Assembly: GCF_014643635.1 (NCBI RefSeq)
Contig: NZ_BMJV01000001.1
Coordinates: 620,001 to 684,000, forward strand
DNA: 64,000 bases
Reading direction: 5' to 3'
Source of the DNA: Salipiger pallidus
Lineage (GTDB): Bacteria; Pseudomonadota; Alphaproteobacteria; Rhodobacterales; Rhodobacteraceae
The position numbers and the translations under genes were made by a program. Below are positions 43,376 to 50,132 of this stretch, one piece after another. Positions within the stretch are counted from its first letter, which is position 1. Each line of letters opens with the position of its first letter. The notes under the pieces were generated by a model. The model did no database searches. It was not told the origin of the DNA and saw only the letters and a list, made by a program, of their open reading frames with translations.

Positions 43376-43884
43376 CAGGAATCCTTTCGTGCGAGCTGCG
43401 CCGCAGCGCGTTGCAATTGTTCGGCGAGGCTGAGGGCCTGCACCGCTGTCTTGGCTGAAGTCACCCGCGCGCCGGGGTGCATCGGGATCGTCACGAGGCT
43501 CGCTTCCAGAAGCTCAAGCTCGGAGACCGTCCGGCCACCGCGCGGGCGAGGTGCCGCCTTCTTCGTGCGGAAGCCGATGGAAATGCCGCGCACGGCCCCG
43601 GAGCGCACCAGTGCGCGCACCTCACGCGCCCGCGTTACGTCATCCACCAGCAGCCGCCCCTTGAGATACAGGCCCTCGTCGCGGTCCTGCCCGATGGTCC
43701 AGGAACCCACCGGGTCGTTCTGGTCGTGGCCGAAGAGCATCGGCAGCGGGAACGACGCCCCCGTGAATGCGCCCTTGGTGATCATGTCCCCGATGCGGTC
43801 GGCCTCGGCATACTTCCACGCCAGACCCTCAACCGTGCCATCATCGAAGGCGGCGATCTTGGTTTCGAGATAGACGCGCTCCAT
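43375..43884 (-). CDS. phage prohead protease, HK97 family
   Basis: 169 residues. GLAWKYAEADRIGDMITKGA and PMLFGHDQNDPVGSW (catalytic His), RALVRSGAVRGISIGFRTKK with the catalytic Ser, and ELELLEASLVTIPMHPGA are the herpesvirus/HK97 assemblin-type signatures. It trims the capsid scaffold domain. The ATG at 43884 (MERVYLETK) is chosen over an extension that overlaps the upstream gene. Confidence 0.92.
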   Translation of the reverse strand: MERVYLETKIAAFDDGTVEGLAWKYAEADRIGDMITKGAFTGASFPLPMLFGHDQNDPVGSWTIGQDRDEGLYLKGRLLVDDVTRAREVRALVRSGAVRGISIGFRTKKAAPRPRGGRTVSELELLEASLVTIPMHPGARVTSAKTAVQALSLAEQLQRAAAQLARKDS

Positions 43885-44273
43885 CAGCCAGCCCTCCGGA
43901 ACGCCGCGCGGTCGGACGCAAAGGCGTCGATCTGCGCCTGCACCCATGTCGCGGACTTGAGCAGGCGCACGATGTTGGCATGGCTGAAGGGCACCGGCTG
44001 GCCGTCCTCGTTGATCTCCCAGGCGAGGACGCAGGACGCGAGGCTGTCGAGGCGGGCACGTTCGCGCGCTTCCGCCGATACCTTGCCTTCTGCATCGGCC
44101 ACATCGGACAGGTCGTCGGAGAGGCGCAGGCGGGCGCGGTTCTGCACCTCGCTGTCCGGTCCCGCGACCTTGAGGCGGATGCCCGTGGCCTGATGCGTCA
44201 CCGGGTCGAGAAGCTCGAACCAGACGCCCCGGTCCTGATCGGCAGAGAATGCGCGGATGTCGTTAAGCTGCAT
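43884..44273 (-). CDS. phage protein of unknown function between portal and protease
   Basis: 129 residues (MQLNDIRAFSADQDRGVWFE ...). It has a beta-rich front half (WFELLDPVTHQATGIRLKVA) and a helical back half (LKSATWVQAQIDAFASDRAA). It overlaps the portal stop by 11 bp and the protease start. The shape recalls small phage proteins that act in tail or head assembly, but I do not recognise it. Confidence 0.6.
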   Translation of the reverse strand: MQLNDIRAFSADQDRGVWFELLDPVTHQATGIRLKVAGPDSEVQNRARLRLSDDLSDVADAEGKVSAEARERARLDSLASCVLAWEINEDGQPVPFSHANIVRLLKSATWVQAQIDAFASDRAAFRRAG

Positions 44274-45510
44274 CGGGGTTTTCCTCATCCGGGGTCTCCT
44301 CAACATTGAGGGCACCCTCTTCGCCATCGACGGACGCAGAATTGCGCGCGTCGGGCGTGGTGATGTTGGGGTTTGCGAACTCATCGCCGCCCGCGTAGGG
44401 GGTCAGGCCCAGCCAAGCGCGGCCCTCGTTCGGGTTGATGACGCGCGAGGCCACCAGCGAGTTGATGACGGTCGAGCGGGTCGAAAGGTCAGCGCGGGTC
44501 AGGTCGTCACGGTCGAAGCGGATGGCATGGGTGGCCCGCTCTTCCGGGGTGAACAGGGCGCGGCGCAGTGCGCCCTCCACCGCCCGCAACCACGCTTCCA
44601 ATGTGTAGCTCAAAAATTCCCGGCCCTGCTGCTCGCCGTTGCTCCACGTCGCCCGCTCAAGGTCGTAGAGCATCGGAGGTGGCACCCGAAACGCGCGGGC
44701 AACCTCAAGGATCTGGAACTTCCGGTTTTCGAGGAACTGGCTGTCGGTCGAGCTGAAGGTGAAGGGCGTGAATTCTGCACCGTCGAACAGGATAGCCGTC
44801 TGCCCGGAGGCGTCCTCGCCCTCGTGGGTCGCCCGCCACGCGGCGCGGGCCTTCTTCACGCTCTCCTCACCCATGCCCTTGGGGAAGCTCAGGGCACCGG
44901 AAGGACGGGCACCACGCCCAAACAGCTTGGCCGCGTGCCTGTCCAGCGCCATGGCTACCCCGATGGCCTCCCGCGCCAGAGACAGCGGCGCACGTCCGAA
45001 GGGGCTGCGAAGGTGGACGACGTCCGAGGCAGGCACCGCGCGACCATTGATCTTGTAGCGCGGCTCGCCCGTCACCGTGTCGAACTGCACGTCGATCATG
45101 CCCTGGCGGTAGCGGATGATCTCGGCAACACGGCCATCCCCCACCCGGTTGACGTAGGCCATGCCGCCCCGGTCATCGGACAGCGCGTCGATCACCAGAT
45201 CACGAATGAACGAAAACGCGTCTGTCCAGTCGTTCGCTTGATCGCGCAAGAGGGGCAAAACGGGGTGGTCCGGCGTGGCGATCTCGGTGCCGTCCGCCTG
45301 AATGCGCTTCACGCCGATGTCGAGCGTTGCGACAGCCTCGGAGATAACGCGGATCGCGGACCCCACCGCAGGCACCCGCAGCGCCACCTCTGCCGTGACG
45401 GGCGTTCCGGTGGCGGAAGAGGGCACCAGCCCGAAGAGGGAATAGAGATCATCGCTCGGCTCAGCGAGCGACTTCTCTTCGACCGGCGGTTTGCGTCTGA
45501 ACAGCTTCAT
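44263..45510 (-). CDS. HK97-family phage portal protein
   Basis: 415 residues. VPAVGSAIRVISEAVATLDI, HLRSPFGRAPLSLAREAI, a clip/stem region and QFLENRKFQILEVARAFRVP with LERATWSNGEQQGREFLSYT match the HK97 portal. It forms the dodecameric ring through which DNA is packed. First gene of the structural operon, 175 bp after the stop of the nearest upstream gene, so a late promoter probably lies in that gap. Confidence 0.93.
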   Translation of the reverse strand: MKLFRRKPPVEEKSLAEPSDDLYSLFGLVPSSATGTPVTAEVALRVPAVGSAIRVISEAVATLDIGVKRIQADGTEIATPDHPVLPLLRDQANDWTDAFSFIRDLVIDALSDDRGGMAYVNRVGDGRVAEIIRYRQGMIDVQFDTVTGEPRYKINGRAVPASDVVHLRSPFGRAPLSLAREAIGVAMALDRHAAKLFGRGARPSGALSFPKGMGEESVKKARAAWRATHEGEDASGQTAILFDGAEFTPFTFSSTDSQFLENRKFQILEVARAFRVPPPMLYDLERATWSNGEQQGREFLSYTLEAWLRAVEGALRRALFTPEERATHAIRFDRDDLTRADLSTRSTVINSLVASRVINPNEGRAWLGLTPYAGGDEFANPNITTPDARNSASVDGEEGALNVEETPDEENPDAA

Positions 45511-45685
45511 GCGCCCAGATTCGCACTGGTGCCGCGCCGTGTGCAGGGTGCCAGATCAGGCTAAAGCAAGGTTTTCCGGGGTTTTCAGGTGTCGCGAAAA
45601 TCCAGTTTCGGGCAAATATCGCGCGTTGCTCCCCGCGCCGGTCCCCAGGGCGGCCCCAAAGTTCAGGACCACCCCCCGGAAGTAG

Positions 45686-45916
45686 CTACCGCTTTTTGTA
45701 AGGAGCCACGCTGTCCTCTTCGCCGAGCCAAAGGATGTAGTAGCCATTAGGATGGATTTTTCTGTCTGTGCAGTGAGCAACACGATGCTCTGGCTGGTTG
45801 AGCTCAGACGGCAAACCATGCTTGTGCCTTGCGCCACATCGGCATTCGAAAATTCCGAGTGGGCTTCCGTTGAAGCGGTTGGCCGCTACTTTGTAGGTTG
45901 GAATATCGCTATTCAT
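45686..45916 (-). CDS. hypothetical small protein of the element
   Basis: 76 residues (MNSDIPTYKVAANRFNGSPL ...). Two closely spaced cysteines (FECRCGARHKHG), a nearby third (HCTDRK) and several His suggest metal binding. GAGGTGAT precedes the ATG at 45916. No family recognised. Confidence 0.5.
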   Translation of the reverse strand: MNSDIPTYKVAANRFNGSPLGIFECRCGARHKHGLPSELNQPEHRVAHCTDRKIHPNGYYILWLGEEDSVAPYKKR

Positions 45917-45972
45917 TAGGATCACCTCATCGAAGAGGCTCCAAGTTACGAACTCTGCTACCAGTTTTCAAT

Positions 45973-46161
45973 CTAGCGCTGCACCCGATCGATCACCGCG
46001 CCCGCGCCGTCAGCTTCGAGTTCCCGCGCCGCATCCAGTGCAAAGCGGTAACTGCGTCCGTCATGCATGATGATGATCTAGCCGTCTTCGTCCACCATTT
46101 CGCCCACGAAGAGCCACCCCTTCTTCTCAGGCTGGCGGGCTGAAAACACCACTACGCTCAT
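45973..46161 (-). pseudogene. small gene interrupted by an in-frame amber codon
   Basis: The ATG at 46161 overlaps the stop of the preceding gene (ATGA), as at every other junction in this operon. The frame reads MSVVVFSARQPEKKGWLFVG ... for 27 codons, meets TAG at 46078-46080, then continues IIIMHDGRSYRFALDAAREL ... for 34 codons to a second TAG at 45973. Both halves look like one compact coding sequence of 62 residues. Either a nonsense mutation has broken it, or the stop is read through. Confidence 0.55.
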
Positions 46162-46466
46162 GCCTCCACGTCTGTCACAAGCTGCCGCCCTGTGAAGCCC
46201 TCGTACACACGAGCCGCCTCGTCCCTCACCCTCGTCTTCAGCGCGTCATCTTGCAGCACTGCGCAACAAAGAGAGCCACTGGGCCCTTTTCCTCGGGGGC
46301 CATGTGCAGAGACGACTCCATCCTCATCTTGGAGCAGTGTTGCGCCGAAGATCCGGAGGCCAGCATAGGTCATATCAAATGCAGCGAGGACCCTTCTCCT
46401 TGAGGCGTTCGGCTTGCTGTGAATCAAGCGCATTTGAGTCACCTGGATTTCGTGCAGGTCGTTCAT
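46158..46466 (-). CDS. hypothetical protein of the early operon
   Basis: 102 residues (MNDLHEIQVTQMRLIHSKPN ...), starting at the ATG at 46466 with a strong GGAGGAAG site. It contains RRVLAAFDMTYAGLRIFGAT and GPSGSLCCAVLQDDALKTRV. The first half resembles small DNA-facing proteins in alphaproteobacterial phages, but I assign no function. Confidence 0.6.
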   Translation of the reverse strand: MNDLHEIQVTQMRLIHSKPNASRRRVLAAFDMTYAGLRIFGATLLQDEDGVVSAHGPRGKGPSGSLCCAVLQDDALKTRVRDEAARVYEGFTGRQLVTDVEA

Positions 46467-46468
46467 CT

Positions 46469-46687
46469 TCACTTCCTCCGGAGCCAATGGTTCAGTTCAG
46501 ACCGAAGCGCGAAGTAGCTCACACCATCAGGTCGATAGATCGGACAGTCGTGGAGCTTAGCCAGACGTCGTGCTTTGTCGGTGCTCACTCCGAGAGCGCC
46601 TGCGATTGCAGCGAGCCCCCAGATCTTTTCAGGGCCGGTGGTGATCGCATCGAAACGCCAGCGGTCGAGGGGTGGTCTCTCTCTCAT
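46469..46687 (-). CDS. small helix-turn-helix protein (MerR/excisionase-like)
   Basis: 72 residues (MRERPPLDRWRFDAITTGPE ...). IWGLAAIAGALGVSTDKARR is a clear helix-turn-helix, followed by a short wing (LHDCPIYRPDGVSYFALRSE) as in MerR-type or excisionase proteins. The ATG overlaps the upstream stop (ATGA). It may act in excision or early control. Confidence 0.65.
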   Translation of the reverse strand: MRERPPLDRWRFDAITTGPEKIWGLAAIAGALGVSTDKARRLAKLHDCPIYRPDGVSYFALRSELNHWLRRK

Positions 46688-46899
46688 TGCACCGCCCACA
46701 TACGGCTACGCTCGATCGGGACGGTCTCTTGTCCGTCGATGACCGACCGCGCATTTCGGTACGTCTGCGCCGCGTTTTCCGTCCCAAATTCGGGCTGGGG
46801 TATATGGTAGATTAAGGATGTCACGATTCTTAGGACGTCCGATGGCTGCAAAAGGCGCAAAACGGCACAGTATTTGTGACAGGCTGTCCTAAATTTCAT
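46684..46899 (-). CDS. hypothetical protein overlapping iterated sites (uncertain)
   Basis: A 71-residue frame (MKFRTACHKYCAVLRLLQPS ...) linked at both ends by ATGA overlaps to its neighbours, which favours coding. However, it runs over two of four repeated 17-bp sites and has no recognised motif, so it may be a by-product of a regulatory region. Confidence 0.4.
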   Translation of the reverse strand: MKFRTACHKYCAVLRLLQPSDVLRIVTSLIYHIPQPEFGTENAAQTYRNARSVIDGQETVPIERSRMWAVQ

Positions 46900-46957
46900 G
46901 ACGTCCTACCGTTCGACGTCACGAAATTTAGGACGTTCCTGTCCCGATTTTCATGAC
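46820..46957. promoter_or_regulatory. four alternating 17-bp iterated sites (GTCAYGAWWHTHRGGAC)
   Basis: Copies at 46820-46836 (+), 46886-46902 (-), 46918-46934 (+) and 46941-46957 (-). The middle two match at 16 of 17 positions and with their flanks form 20-bp inverted arms. The array covers the 3' end of the winged-helix gene and its junction with the next frame. It is a candidate operator or replication origin for that protein. Confidence 0.65.
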
Positions 46958-47411
46958 GGGGTTTTTCTTTCCCATTCCGACCTCTCGGATTATTCGAGCT
47001 GGTCCCTTTGACCGGGAAGTCCGCGCCCTGTGTCCAGTTCTTGTAAAGACGTCTGCCGCTGGTGGCGGTAGGCAATGCGATCTCTGTCAGCTCGAAGCTC
47101 GGGGACTTGGCATTACCGGAGCTCCCGAGTTGGGCGGGTTTGGTCACAACGATAAAACCCTTCGCCTGTAGATCATGAAAAGCGCCGGCTGCCGTGTTGC
47201 GGTTAACGCCCAGACAATCCGCCGCTTGCCGGGTCGAGAGCTGGATATCACCGTTGTTGTTTGCATTACCGCCATGCCACTCCAACAAGAGCCACGGGTA
47301 GAGCGCTTGAGCCACAGGACGCAGGGCACGCCATGCGGGCTCTTGCATGATGTGGCGCTTGAGCTGAGCGAAGTGCTCGCGCCTCTTCTCGTTTTTCTTG
47401 TCCCGCCCCAT
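46896..47411 (-). CDS. winged-helix DNA-binding protein, possible replication or regulatory factor
   Basis: 171 residues. MQEPAWRALRPVAQALYPWL and GDIQLSTRQAADCLGVNRNT followed by AAGAFHDLQAKGFIVV form the wHTH domain seen in many small alphaproteobacterial phage, plasmid and island proteins, often thought to be replication initiators or regulators. The C-terminus is basic and poorly structured, and its last 20 codons are made of the iterated sites. Coupled to genes on both sides by ATGA. Confidence 0.65.
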   Translation of the reverse strand: MGRDKKNEKRREHFAQLKRHIMQEPAWRALRPVAQALYPWLLLEWHGGNANNNGDIQLSTRQAADCLGVNRNTAAGAFHDLQAKGFIVVTKPAQLGSSGNAKSPSFELTEIALPTATSGRRLYKNWTQGADFPVKGTSSNNPRGRNGKEKPRHENRDRNVLNFVTSNGRTS

Positions 47412-47683
47412 CAGCTCTCCTCCACATCCTCGAGTTCGACTGCGGCACGGTCCAGTGCATTGCGGAATGTCCGCAGCTCAAGCATCAGCTGCCGCGCTAA
47501 GCGCTCGCCCATTTCCTCAAGAGGCCAGCCGTCGATCGTGATTTCGACCAGTCCCGAGAAGCGGAGGTCCGCGGCAAACGCCGCGGCTCCACCGTCCCGA
47601 AATGCTCGTTCAAGGGCTGCTTCGACGAGCTTGAGGCGGACATCGATCCGCCCCAGCGCATCTTTTTGATCAGAAGGAAGCAT
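47411..47683 (-). CDS. hypothetical helical protein
   Basis: 90 residues (MLPSDQKDALGRIDVRLKLV ...), predicted mostly helical and acidic, without known motif. The ATG shares a base with the AlpA stop (TAATG). It is part of the early operon. Confidence 0.6.
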   Translation of the reverse strand: MLPSDQKDALGRIDVRLKLVEAALERAFRDGGAAAFAADLRFSGLVEITIDGWPLEEMGERLARQLMLELRTFRNALDRAAVELEDVEES

Positions 47684-47949
47684 TACTCTCCCCTCAGTCG
47701 CTGTTGGGCGCGTTCATCGATCCAGGTCCTGATTTCAACTTCTCGCCAATAGCGGTTCCGGGAAAGAACAATCGGCTTCGGGAATTTCATCTCGGGATCA
47801 GCCAACCACCGGTCGATCGAGGACGCCGAGACGTCTAGAAGTTTGGTAACTTTCGCCGTCGACATCAGCTTGTGCGGGTCGACCGGATCGCGAAACATGC
47901 GCTGGACAGCGTCCGATATCGAGAGCGTATGAGGTTCATTCAGGTTCAT
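47683..47949 (-). CDS. AlpA-family transcriptional regulator / excisionase
   Basis: 88 residues. KLMSTAKVTKLLDVSASSID plus RWLADPEMKFPKPIVLSRNR and YWREVEIRTWIDERAQQR match the AlpA/MerR-like fold (helix-turn-helix then the F-P-x-P wing and W-x-x-x-E-I-x-x-W). AlpA proteins activate integrase or excision genes in P4-type satellites and prophages. It starts the leftward operon; inverted repeats at 47951-48011 just upstream may be its own operators. Confidence 0.85.
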   Translation of the reverse strand: MNLNEPHTLSISDAVQRMFRDPVDPHKLMSTAKVTKLLDVSASSIDRWLADPEMKFPKPIVLSRNRYWREVEIRTWIDERAQQRLRGE

Positions 47950-47950
47950 C

Positions 47951-48054
47951 AGCCACGTCTCCTATGATTTAGAACGTGGCTCATCTATTGGTCACAGATG
48001 CGCGTATCTGTCCAAAGGACTTTACTGCGGGTATTTCAGTTCATTTTCCCGCAG
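47951..48054. promoter_or_regulatory. inverted repeats between alpA and the 172-residue gene
   Basis: Three inverted repeats in 104 bp: AGCCACGT/ACGTGGCT (47951-47981), ACAGAT/ATCTGT (47994-48011) and CTGCGGG/CCCGCAG (48025-48054). The first two are candidate operators for the alpA operon; the last is next to the stop of the upstream gene and could act as its terminator. Confidence 0.5.
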
Positions 48055-48573
48055 TCATCTGAAATGTTTGTCAAATTCCGCACGATCTTGCGCCCGAAAA
48101 TGTGCCAGAACAGTCGCGCTCGCACGGCCTTTCAGTAGATCGTAGCCGCTCAATCTATACCTGATGCTTTCGAGGAATTTTGCACGGTTCAAGCGTTCCT
48201 CGATGGTTCGCTCTTTGCGACCCACGCGCTCTTCTAGGTATCCTAGAGCTTGCTGACGCGTCATCTCGTCGACGTTCGTGAGCCAGTAGAATTCCACAGC
48301 AATCAGTTTTGTTATCTCTATGGCTGGTGGTCTGCCCTTCGAAGGCTTCATCCCGCCTTCAAGGAGTTCGACGAGGAAGCCGCGCTCACCATCGTTCAGA
48401 GGTTTATTGCGCAACAGGAGCGTTTTCAGCTCCTCATAGTCGCCCTCCCGAGCCGCGATTTCTGCGGACTGCCTATGCTTTGCAACCAGCACTTCGATAG
48501 CGTCCATGTCGTTCCGACAGACTGCATCCATGAAGGCAGGGTAATCGGGATCATCTCTGAAATCTGGGATCAT
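48055..48573 (-). CDS. hypothetical protein coupled to the integrase
   Basis: 172 residues (MIPDFRDDPDYPAFMDAVCR ...), helical; the middle (LLRNKPLNDGERGFLVELLE and GGMKPSKGRPPAIEITK) and a C-terminal DRAEFDKHFR show no motif I know. ATGA overlap with the integrase suggests a role in integration or its control. Confidence 0.65.
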   Translation of the reverse strand: MIPDFRDDPDYPAFMDAVCRNDMDAIEVLVAKHRQSAEIAAREGDYEELKTLLLRNKPLNDGERGFLVELLEGGMKPSKGRPPAIEITKLIAVEFYWLTNVDEMTRQQALGYLEERVGRKERTIEERLNRAKFLESIRYRLSGYDLLKGRASATVLAHFRAQDRAEFDKHFR

Positions 48574-49826
48574 TGGCGTGCTCCGATATGCACGACATTG
48601 GACGCCGCCTTGCTCTCCACCAGATCCAGCACGAACCGCGCCCAGGCCTCCAGCGCCCGCCGCTTCTCTTCGCCGTAGTCGTGTCTCTGATAGATCCCAA
48701 CGAGGCCCCCACCTGTGCCGGACGTATGATTCAGCACAGCCTCAGTGACCCGCACCGGAACGCCAAGCCTCGCCATTCCGGTCGCCGCCGTGCGCCGCAG
48801 ATCGTGAAACGTCCATCGGGGGATTTCGAAAGGTTCGCCTGCCTCCCCGGTCGCGATCGCGGCCATCCGCTCAATGAGGCGGGCGTGACCCTTCGTGTAG
48901 CCCGAAACAGGACTCGTCCCGGTCGTGGTGAACAGGTAGCCTGGCGCACTTGGGACCCGCGCGACGCTCGCCAGAACGCCGTGGACCTCCGACGAGATCG
49001 GGACCCCGTGAGCCTTGCCATTCTTGGTGCGGCTGGCCGGTAGGTGCCACGCGTCGCCCGAGATCTCTGTGTTCGTCATCTCGGCCACCTCGCGAAGCCT
49101 CTGCCCGGTGAGCAGCAAGATCTTGGCGAGCGGCCCCCACGGTTGCCCGATGTCGTCACAGGCTTGCCACAGCCATCGAATTTCATCGTCGCTGAGAACG
49201 CGATCACGGCTAATCTCCTTCGCAATCGCCTTGACGCCCGTGACCGGCGAAAGGTCGATCACATCGCGAGCCACGCACCAGTTCATGAACCCGCTCAGAT
49301 AAGTCCGGAGACGGTTGGCACTCACAACACGTCCGGTGTCTGCGATCTCGTCCAGAAGGTCGATCACGTCGCGCTTGGCGATGTCATGAATGTCACGATC
49401 CCCCCATCGGCTGACCACATGCCGCTCAAGCTCACGCCGTGGGGTAGCGCCAGACTTGAGGTTCGCAAGGTAGCGATCACTGTAGAGCCGAAAGAGCGTC
49501 TTAACCTTATCGCGGTCTGAGAGCTGTGCTTCGAGGGTCTTCGCCTTTGCCGCTTGCTTTGCCGCGCTAGGGTCCCTTCCCGCCTCCAGCTCCTCCAGCG
49601 CCTCAGTTGCAGCTGCGCGCGCCGCGGCCAGCCCTAGAATAGGCCATCGACCGAGAGTTAGTTTCCGCGGCCTACCTGCGAAGCGATACCGCAGTGCCCA
49701 GCTCTTGGCGCCGCTTGGTTGTACCACGACATAAAGGCCCGAGAGTGCCGGATCGGGTATCTCTCGACGCCGCTCAGGATCTGGCCTCAGGGCTTCGACA
49801 GTCTTGGTTGTGAGAGCTCGCGCCAT
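48570..49826 (-). CDS. int: tyrosine recombinase / integrase, P4 type
   Basis: 418 residues. The N-terminal DUF4102 arm-binding domain (ALTTKTVEALRPDPERR ... KSWALRYRFAGRPRKLTLGR) is followed by a core-binding domain and the catalytic domain with TGQRLREVAEM (Arg I), WTFHDLRRTAATGMARLG (His-X-X-Arg), LNHTSG and GIYQRHDY (nucleophile Tyr). All catalytic residues are present. It sits 165 bp from attR and recombines at the tRNA-His 3' end. Start ATG at 49826; ribosome site weak. Confidence 0.95.
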   Translation of the reverse strand: MARALTTKTVEALRPDPERRREIPDPALSGLYVVVQPSGAKSWALRYRFAGRPRKLTLGRWPILGLAAARAAATEALEELEAGRDPSAAKQAAKAKTLEAQLSDRDKVKTLFRLYSDRYLANLKSGATPRRELERHVVSRWGDRDIHDIAKRDVIDLLDEIADTGRVVSANRLRTYLSGFMNWCVARDVIDLSPVTGVKAIAKEISRDRVLSDDEIRWLWQACDDIGQPWGPLAKILLLTGQRLREVAEMTNTEISGDAWHLPASRTKNGKAHGVPISSEVHGVLASVARVPSAPGYLFTTTGTSPVSGYTKGHARLIERMAAIATGEAGEPFEIPRWTFHDLRRTAATGMARLGVPVRVTEAVLNHTSGTGGGLVGIYQRHDYGEEKRRALEAWARFVLDLVESKAASNVVHIGARQ

Positions 49827-49841
49827 GATCAAAGGGTCTCC

Positions 49842-49861
49842 CGGGTAACATCTGGGGTAAC
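49842..49861 (-). other. putative integrase arm-type sites, right end
   Basis: CGGGTAAC (49842-49849) and GGGGTAAC (49854-49861), matching the two octamers at 32201-32219 beside attL, just upstream of the integrase start. Confidence 0.6.
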
Positions 49862-49991
49862 AAAGGCAGTGAATTCAGATGCCGCCAGATGATGCGCAAC
49901 GTTGCCAATTAAGAAAGTAAGGTCAACAAATATTGGAGAATTCGCGAGCTAGGTGACGTCGGATGAGCCTAGGAGAGAACCCATCTGGATA

Positions 49992-50040
49992 GATTGTGGA
50001 TCAAGAGGTCTCCCGTTCGAACCGGGAAGGCGGTACCATT
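49992..50040 (+). other. attR core (49-bp copy of the tRNA-His 3' end)
   Basis: Identical over 49 bases to 32099-32147. It lacks the D-arm and 5' acceptor strand, so it is not a working tRNA. It marks the right edge of the element. The ~90 bp between it and the chemoreceptor start hold nothing I recognise. Confidence 0.95.
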
Positions 50041-50132
50041 TACCCCAAGGTTTATAGATGAATTTCGCAGGGATGCCCTTCCGGGATTAGGGCGTCATTA
50101 ATCTGGCTCTGCCATAGCGTACCGCATAACCA

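Noticed and set aside
42299-43873. 524-codon plus-strand frame over capsid and protease
   Set aside because: Antisense shadow of the capsid and protease genes.
32148-49991. Gene transfer agent cluster
   Set aside because: The element has an integrase, att sites and a permuted gene order, unlike the fixed, non-mobile GTA cluster of Rhodobacterales.
49992-50040. A second tRNA-His gene
   Set aside because: Only the 3' half is present, with no acceptor 5' strand or D-arm; it is the attR copy.
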